A DNA stretch of 64,000 nt from Cytospora piceicola (taxonomy: Eukaryota > Ascomycota > Sordariomycetes > Diaporthales > Cytosporaceae). Shown in pieces: positions 56,848 through 64,000 of the stretch. The notes below the pieces were generated by a model. It was not told the origin of the DNA. It ran no database searches and saw nothing but the letters and a program-made list of their open reading frames with translations. Made by a program: the position numbers and the translations under genes. Location of the stretch: NCBI GenBank assembly GCA_023375675.1, contig JALQBC010000010.1, positions 310,001 through 374,000 of the forward strand, written 5' to 3'. The first letter of the stretch is position 1. Each line of letters opens with the position of its first letter.

Positions 56848-57675
56848 CTGTTAAGAAGGTTAATGTTTGTTTTATAAGGCAGGCGAGTATATAGAAATTG
56901 TAGCTTTAAGATTTATACTACCTGTTTTGGATTCTGATTAGCTCTAAATTATAATTAATACTAATTCGCTATAGTACCCGTTTAGAGGATCTGATTAGCT
57001 ACTGAAAGCAGTGTTTTTAACCGTCGAATAGCTAAGAGAAGTAGAGATTATAAGGCATTTAATACCTGCCGGAAGACTTACAGTTACTTTAAAGCCTACG
57101 ATAAGGCTTACGATAAGGCCGTTTGTAATAGACCTTGGGTTCGAACTAAGATATACGCTTAAGTTTTAATCCGATTAACAAGTACTTACCTAAATCTGAA
57201 TCTGTAGAAAAAGGGCTATTAAACGGTATATTTAATTAAATCGTAGCCTTTAAGGTAAGCTTACTATTAAAGCTAATAGATTTAATTCCTTAGGTTTCTT
57301 AGCTTTCTTAGGTTGTTAACCCGAACCCTAGCCCTTCCCTCTTTTCTTCTTTACCGAAGGCTTATATAAGCCTTTAAGTTCGAATCAAGTTAGTAAGTAA
57401 GTAAGTAAGTAAGTAAGTAGGTATATAAATAAGTAAGTTAGTTAGTAACGTAGTTAGTAATTTAGTTATTTAATTATTAAGTAGGCAAGTATATAAGTAA
57501 ATAAGTATATAAATAAATATTTCGTTGCTTAAAGCTACAGAGGAGACGATAAAGTAACGCCCGAAAGGCGTTACTCTATCGGATTTAAAGTAGCTTAAGC
57601 GGTATATCTAGTTATTAAGTTTCCGATCCTTTTTAACGGAAGGCCTTTTCGGTAAGCGGTCTTACCGCCGTTCTT
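56848..57675 (+). mobile_element. TAAG/hairpin repeat family, unit 2
   Basis: Starts CTTCTGTTAAGAAGGTTAATG. It shares the 500-bp body with unit 1, then a TAAG array (57386-57510), a degenerate hairpin (AGTAACGCCCGAAAGGCGTTACTC at 57553-57576) and the distal end ending CCGCCGTTCTTTAGTT, here with RIP changes. It directly abuts an inverted unit. Confidence 0.68.
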
Positions 57676-58207
57676 TAGTTCGAATTTAAAGGCTTATATA
57701 AGCCTTTAGTAAAGAAGAAAGAAAGAAAGGGCTAATGTTTAAGTTAAGAACCTTAAAAACTTATAGAATTAAAACTGTAAGCTTTAATAGTAAGCTTACC
57801 TTAAAGGTTACGATTTTATTAAATATAGCGTTTAATAGCTTTTGTTTAAATATTTAGATTTAAGTAAGTGCTTTTTAATCGGATTAAAACTCGAATATAT
57901 CTCTTTAGTTCGAACTTAATTGTAAGCCTTATTATAAGTCCGACCTTATTTAAGCCTTAAAATAACTATAAGCCTTCCGGCAGGTATTAAAGGCCTTATA
58001 ATTATTGGTATATTTAGTTACAGAATAACTAGAATTACTTCTTTTAATAGCTAATTAAATCCTTTAAACAGGTATTATTACGAATTAATACAATTATAAT
58101 TTAAAGCTAATCAGAATTAAAAATAGGTAATATAATTTTAAAGGTAATAATTTCTATATACTTACCTGTCTTATAAAAGATATATTAACCTTTTTGACAG
58201 AAAGTAT
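57675..58207 (-). mobile_element. TAAG/hairpin repeat family, inverted unit 3
   Basis: The body in minus orientation, from GGCTTATATAAGCC (palindromic landmark) to ACCTTTTTGACAGAAAG at the right end. It lacks the TAAG array and hairpin. With unit 2 it forms a head-to-head inverted pair. Confidence 0.62.
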
Positions 58208-58499
58208 TATAATATTATTATTATTATTAAACTATTAAATAGCTAAGTAAATCGTATGTTAATAAGTTTATTAAAAGATTGTTTTTAATATATTATATAT
58301 ATTATAGCTACTATTTATAAAAAATATATTAAAGTATATAGTATTTATTATTTTATTTAAATATATTACTTTATAAAAGTAAATTAACTAAAAGTACTTA
58401 TAAAAAAAGCTTTAAAGTAACTAAGTATCTTATTAAACGTTAAGTATTCTATTAAGCGGTTAAGTATAGTTAATAAGTAAGTATTAATATGAAAACAAC

Positions 58500-59100
58500 C
58501 GTTTATATTTTAATATACTTTTATTAAAATTATTATAACTTTATAATTACTTTTAAGAAAGATATAGCTAAAGCTAATAGCTCTTACCTTTTACATAAAT
58601 ATTTAAATAGCTTAATAAAAGTATTATATATTTTTTAAAACTATTAAATATATATTAACTTAAAGTTATAAAATATATTTATAAATAAAAATATGTTTAA
58701 TTAAATTAATATAAGTATATTTTTATATATATTATTAAAGATCTTTATTAAATAAACATTGTTAGTATATACTTATAAACAGACTTTTAAAAAGATATTT
58801 AAAGCTAAAATAATAATATATTTTAAATAATTACTTTTACTTAATAATTTAAAATAAAACGTTTCTTATAATAATAAAGATTTTATATAAACTTATATAA
58901 ACATTACTTTACTTTTAAACTACTAGATATTAAAGTAATAATAACATTATTAATATAATAGAGAATAAAAATAAAAATAAAGTAGTTTTTATTTTAATAT
59001 AAAAATAAAATAATATATATAAGTTATTATTAATAAATTAAAAAAGATAGTTAAAGCTTTTTATAAATAGTAATTATAAACTTTCTATTTTTTTAGCTTA
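58500..59100 (-). repeat. inverted copy of 52990-53570
   Basis: The reverse complement follows the segment near 53 kb through several landmarks (AAAAAGCTTTAACTA, GTTTATATAAG, AATACTTTTATTAAA) with many TA-rich substitutions. The similarity probably extends further left but becomes too weak to read by eye. Confidence 0.62.
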
Positions 59101-59660
59101 AAATACCTTCTATTAAAAAGGTTAATGTTTATTTTATAAAGTAGGCGAGTATATAGAAAAATTATTACCTTTAAGATATATACTACCTGTTTTTAATTCT
59201 GATTAGCTTTAAATTATAATTATACTAATTCGCTATAGCACCTGTCTAAAGCATTTAATTAGCTGTGAAAAGCAGTAATTTTAGCCGTCGAACTGTTAAG
59301 AGAACTAAAGATTATTAAGTCTTTTAATACTTACTAGAAGACTTATAGTTACTTTAAGGCTTATAATAAGGCTTACGATAAGGCCGAAGGCCTATAATAA
59401 GGCCGTCTGTAATAAACCTTAGGTTCGAACTAAGATATACGCTTTAGTTTTAATCCGATTAAAAAGCACTTATCTAAATCTGAATCTGTAGAAAAAGGGT
59501 TATTGAACTGTATATTTAATTAAATCGTAGCCCTTAAGGTAGGCTTACTATTAAAGCTAATAGTTTTAATTCTCTAGGTTCTTAAGGTTCTTAACCCGAA
59601 CCCTAGACTTTCCCTTTCTTTTTCTTTACCGAAGGCTTATATAAGCCTTTAGATTCGAAT

Positions 59661-59661
<1 letters not shown>

Positions 59662-59742
<81 letters not shown>

Positions 59743-59762
59743 GGTAAGTAAGTAGGTAGGTA

Positions 59763-59833
<71 letters not shown>

Positions 59834-59957
59834 TAGTAGGTAAGTTAGTTAGTAAGTTAGCTAGTAAGTAAATTATCTATTAAGTAAATTAGCTATTAAG
59901 TAAGTAGGTAAGTAAGTAAGTAGGTAGGTAAGTAAGTAAGTAAGTAGGTAAGTAAGA

Positions 59958-60022
<65 letters not shown>

Positions 60023-60412
60023 GGTAGGTAGATTAGTTAGTAGGTTAACTAGTAAAGTAGTTAGTAAGTTAACTAGTTAATTATTAAGTAAGTTAGTAAA
60101 TAAATAAATAAGTAAGTAAGAAGGTAAGTAAGTAAGTAACTAAGTAAGTAAGTAAGTAAGTAGGTAAGTAAGTAAGTAAGTAAGTAGGTAGGTAGGTAGG
60201 TAAGTAAGTAAGTTAGCTAGTAAGTTAGCTAGTAAGTTAAATAGTAAGTTAGTTAGTTAATAACTAAGCTATTAACTAAATAAATAAATTAGTAAGTAAG
60301 TAAGTAGGTTAGCTAATATATTAGCTATTAAAGTAGCTAGTAAGCTAGTTACTTAGTTATTAAGTAATTAAGTTAGTAAGTAAGTAAGTTAGTAAGTAAG
60401 TAAGTAAATAAA
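59662..60412. repeat. (TAAG)n array of about 750 bp
   Basis: The longest tetranucleotide array in the window, with TAGG, TTAG and TAAA variants and local blocks of TTAGCTAG. Confidence 0.97.
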
Positions 60413-60421
60413 TAAATATTT

Positions 60422-60503
60422 CGCCGCTTGAGGCTGCGGAGGAGACGATAGAGTAACGCCCGAAGGGCGTTACTCTATCGTCTCCTCCGCAGCCTAAGCG
60501 GCG
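60422..60503. repeat. 82-bp hairpin with 39/40-bp arms and 3-nt loop
   Basis: Left arm 60422-60461 and right arm 60465-60503 pair along their whole length with one bulged base; the loop is GAA. The arms carry GGCTGCGGAGGAGACGATAG and its complement and show no RIP change. Degenerate relatives occur at 57526-57603 and 40076-40120. Confidence 0.92.
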
Positions 60504-60599
60504 TATTTAACTACTTAACTAAATAGCTATTAAATTTCCGATCCTTCTTAACGGAAGGCCTTCTCGGCAGGCGGTCCTACCGCCGTTCCCTAGTTTTTA

Positions 60600-63500
60600 T
60601 TATTTAAAAGTAAAGCTATTTATAGGTTTTGTTTTTAAAGTAAAATACTAGCTTCTTTTTTATAAAAATAAGAAAAAAGCTATATTATTTTTATTACTGC
60701 TTTAAATATTCGACTATTAATTATTTATTCTAGCGTTTTATAGATACCGGCATCAAAGGTAATATTATAGTTTTTAAAGTTATTATAAAATTTTTTATTA
60801 TTATAAAATAAAAAGCTATACTTATTAGTAATTTAAATTTACTTTAAAAAATAATTATAATTTTAATTATAAGCTTATTATAAATATTATATATTTACTT
60901 AAAAAGTTAATATTTTATATTATAAGTCTATTAATATTTATTTAAATTATAATACCGTTTGATTTTCTTATTTATAAAAGATATATTAAAAGCCTTTTAA
61001 ATAATATAAATAAATATATACTTTAAAACTTTTAATTAATTAGTTTTTAATACTAATATTAAGTTTAAAAGTAAAGAGTTATATTATTAAAGTAAAGAAT
61101 TATACTTCTGCTATATAGTATATATACAGCTATAACTATATTTTTATTTAATTAGTTTAAGGATTTAAAGATCGGTTATATTAAGCTTAGCCTAGTAAAG
61201 CCTTTTATTTATTATACCTACTAGCGTTTAATTTTAACGTAATTTTATTATAAACTATTATAATATATACTGTTAGTATAGCCGTTAACTTATTATAATA
61301 TAAACTATTAACTATATAACTATTATAACTATACTTAATATTTTTATTTTAATTAATTATATTACTTTAAATTACTTATATTTATTACTTAGAATGTAAT
61401 TATCTTATATTCTTATTATATCGTATTATTTCGATTATAAGTATATTTCTAAAAAGTAATAAATAAAGTATTTATATTAAAACCTATTTAATATATATAA
61501 TAATAACTTTTTCTTTACTTTTATTAACTTATTATATTACTTTCTTTTCTTTTATAATTAAATATAGTATCTTTAAAAACCTTAAAGATAAGTTAAATAA
61601 AGTTATAATATATATTAAATAATAAATTATTATATAAGATTTAAAGCTAACGTATATAAGGTTATACTATTTTAAAAGCAAAAAACAGTATAATATAGCT
61701 ATAAAGAATAATATTAAAACTATTAAGGTTAACTATAAATAAGCTATTTTAGTTTATTATATATATAAAATAAGCTAATAATAAACTTAAATAATTTAAA
61801 AAACCTTATATATTAAGTATAATCCGGAACTTTATCTTAAAAGCTAGTAAAGCTATACTAAATTAATAAATATTATAAAGGTATATATAAATTAAAATAT
61901 AAAATCTATTCTTTTTTAAATTTAACTTTAAAGTTTTTAAAAAGCTTAGTTAGTATAATTTTAAGTTAAAGATTTAAGCTAAACGTTATAAAAGACTTTA
62001 TAAAAGTATTAAAAAAATATAAGCTAAAGAATTTATAGCCGGTAATAATAACCTTTAAAAACTTTAAAAATATAAACTACAAATATAAATAATATATAAA
62101 TAAAGCTAATAATATTAATAGTATTTTTAAACTATACTATAATAACTATAATAGCTTTAAAAACTTAAAAGCTAAGTAGTTTATAATTATATATATAATA
62201 TAAATAATAAATAAATTCTATTATTTTAAAAAGTAAGGATTTATACTACTTAGGCGAAGATTTATACTTTTAAAATATACCTTTTTACTAGTAATCTTTT
62301 TAACTTTACCTTATATTTAAAACCTTATATTTAGTTTACTTAATAAGTAATTTTAAACATAAATATATATTATAATATTAAGCTTAATATTTCTATATAA
62401 GTTATATATATCTTACTATATTATATATAAAGTTATAAAAGTATATATTAATAGCTTAGTTAAAGTAAATAGAAACTTTAAATTTTCTTAAAATCTTTAA
62501 AAGCTTTATAAGTTTACTTTTAATTTTAACGTTATATTTTACTTTTAGCTTTATTATATTAAATATTACCTAATAAGCTTAAAGCTTATTAGTTAGGTTT
62601 TACTAAAAGTATATAATTAAATTTTATTAACTTATTAAATATAAAGGTTTAAACTTAGCTTTAAATTAAACTTTAATTTAACAAATTATAGGTATATATT
62701 CCCTTTATAAGTATAAAACCGAAGTATAAATCTTTACTTTAGTAGTATAAATCCTTACTTTAGTAGTATAAATCTTTATTATTTTCTTTTAAACTATAAG
62801 TATATTTTATATAAGAAAAGCTATTATTTTCATTAAATGTTTTAACGTAATAAGTATAAAAAAGGCTTTTATTAATTTATAAAATAATAAAAGTAACTTT
62901 TTATTAATTATAATTTTAACTATTTATTCTTTTCTTTTACTAACTAAAACAATACTGTTATTAATATAATATAATAAAAGTTTAATAATATAGCTTAAAA
63001 TAAAAATAATAAAAGATAATAAAAAAGATAAAGTATTAGTTATATATTTTTAATATTATTATAAACGTAATATTAAATATTAAAAAGAAATAAAAAAGCT
63101 ATAATAATAGACTTAACTGAAATTTAATAATAATAATAATAATTATAACTTATAATTTAATATTAATAATATTAAATAATATAAAAGAAATAATATAAAT
63201 CTTTATAGCTTAAATATATTTATTTATTATTATACTTTAATACTAGCTGTTATTCTTATATATATATTATATATAAAATAAAGTTTATTATATCTAGTTT
63301 ACTTTATAAAATATAGCATTTAATATAAGGTATATAATAAAATATAAAGCCGGTTATAAATTTAAATTATAAACTAAACTAAAATTATTTTAGATTTAAA
63401 AAGATATTATATAAATAACAATAAAGTTATTATTATAGTTAAATAAGCCGGTTATAAGGTTTATTATACTTATAGCTTTAAATTATATATAACTTTATTT

Positions 63501-64000
63501 ATAAAAGTATAATACTATTATTTATAAACCTTTTTCGGCTATAGCTTTAGCTAAATCGCGTATTTAATTATATTAATTACGTCTTTAATATTATAGCTTA
63601 TTAGTATAGGATTAAAAAGATTAAATAAATCGAAGCTTAATAATTAAACTATAATAAGCTTATTTAAAAAATTAATTTACTATAATAATACTTAAAACGT
63701 AAGCTAAATTATATAAAACGTTATTTTAAACTAGCTATTTTAGTTTACTAATATAAATAATAATATATAAAATATAATAATAGCTATAGTTAATAAGCTT
63801 ATTATAGTATACTTTATAAATATTAGCTTTTTAAAAGTATTATTAAAAACTTTATATAGTATTTTAAAAAAGATTATTTTAAGTACTTTTATTAGCTAAA
63901 TTATAACCTTACTAACTATAACCTTTTTATTATAATTTATAAACCCTTTTTTATTGTTACTACTTATAGCTGTTTTTATAATACAGTTATATTCTTAGCA
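60600..64000. mobile_element. AT-rich degenerate repeat continuing past the window edge
   Basis: About 3.4 kb of TA-rich, RIP-mutated DNA. The first 100 bp match 45340-45450 in reverse orientation. No frame survives, and nothing identifies the element type. Confidence 0.5.

Larger units (their letters stand above)
59103..60595 (+). mobile_element. TAAG/hairpin repeat family, unit 4 with long array
   Basis: Starts CCTTCTATTAAAAAGGTTAATG-like (RIP-altered), with a 560-bp body like units 1 and 2. A TAAG array of about 750 bp follows, then a nearly perfect hairpin (60422-60503) and an unmutated distal end 60533-60595 ending CCGCCGTTCCCTAGTT. The body is more RIP-mutated than the distal third. 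Confidence 0.7.
39690..64000. other. AT-rich, RIP-mutated repeat compartment
   Basis: At about 39,690 the composition changes abruptly to TA-rich DNA. CpA and TpG nearly vanish while TpA is in excess and CpG survives, the directional mark of RIP acting on both strands. No intact gene is present; the only long open frames are low-complexity poly-Leu or Val-Val-Lys products of repeats. The block reaches the right edge of the window. It is built of transposon remnants, microsatellites and inverted duplications listed below. Confidence 0.88.

Noticed and set aside
59662..60412. Possible CRISPR-like array
   Set aside because: It is a plain tetranucleotide microsatellite without spacers, in a fungal genome.

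Overview
The window is nuclear DNA from a filamentous ascomycete (Pezizomycotina, probably Sordariomycetes). Evidence: intron-rich genes with short GT-AG introns, a Zn2Cys6 regulator, a class II hydrophobin, an Ish1/Msc1 protein, and a long AT-rich block in which CpA/TpG are almost gone while CpG is kept, the signature of repeat-induced point mutation (RIP). The species cannot be named from sequence alone.

Layout: 0.36-35.75 kb is a gene-bearing arm. From left to right it holds a large Zn2Cys6 transcription factor (-), a MIX23/Cid2 mitochondrial import factor (+), the NatA auxiliary subunit NAA15 (+), a sphingoid long-chain-base kinase (+), the rRNA-processing protein Rrp1/Nop52 (-), a small unrecognised one-membrane-span protein (-), an Ish1/Msc1 stress/nuclear-envelope protein (-), the fungal tRNA ligase Trl1 (+), anthranilate phosphoribosyltransferase (-), mitochondrial ribosomal protein uL10m (+), a DUF4870/Tic20-like membrane protein (+) and the 26S proteasome ATPase Rpt5 (+). 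These are mostly single-copy housekeeping genes acting in translation, RNA maturation, protein modification and turnover, lipid signalling and tryptophan synthesis. They form no cluster or operon. Intergenic spaces carry simple repeats, dispersed ACCTAGGT palindromes, a GC-rich island near 5.3 kb and a possible 251-bp MITE near 10.7 kb.

35.75-39.7 kb is gene-poor. Its one clear gene is a class II hydrophobin at 38.5 kb, less than 1 kb from the border of the AT-rich block.

39.7-64 kb is one AT-rich, RIP-mutated compartment with no intact gene. It contains a short-element family with a TAAG microsatellite and a hairpin (units near 40.2, 56.9, 57.9 and 59.1-60.6 kb, in both orientations), an element with roughly 200-bp inverted ends at 54.4-56.6 kb whose right end escaped RIP, two large degenerate repeats (45.6-51.3 and 51.3-54.4 kb), inverted segment duplications, mirror-image trinucleotide tracts at 42.3 and 43.9 kb, and a few patches that look spared by RIP. 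It runs off the right edge, so it could be pericentromeric, subtelomeric or an internal AT-rich island. No tRNA, rRNA or CRISPR array was seen. Exon boundaries were assigned by eye from splice sites, frame continuity and family conservation.
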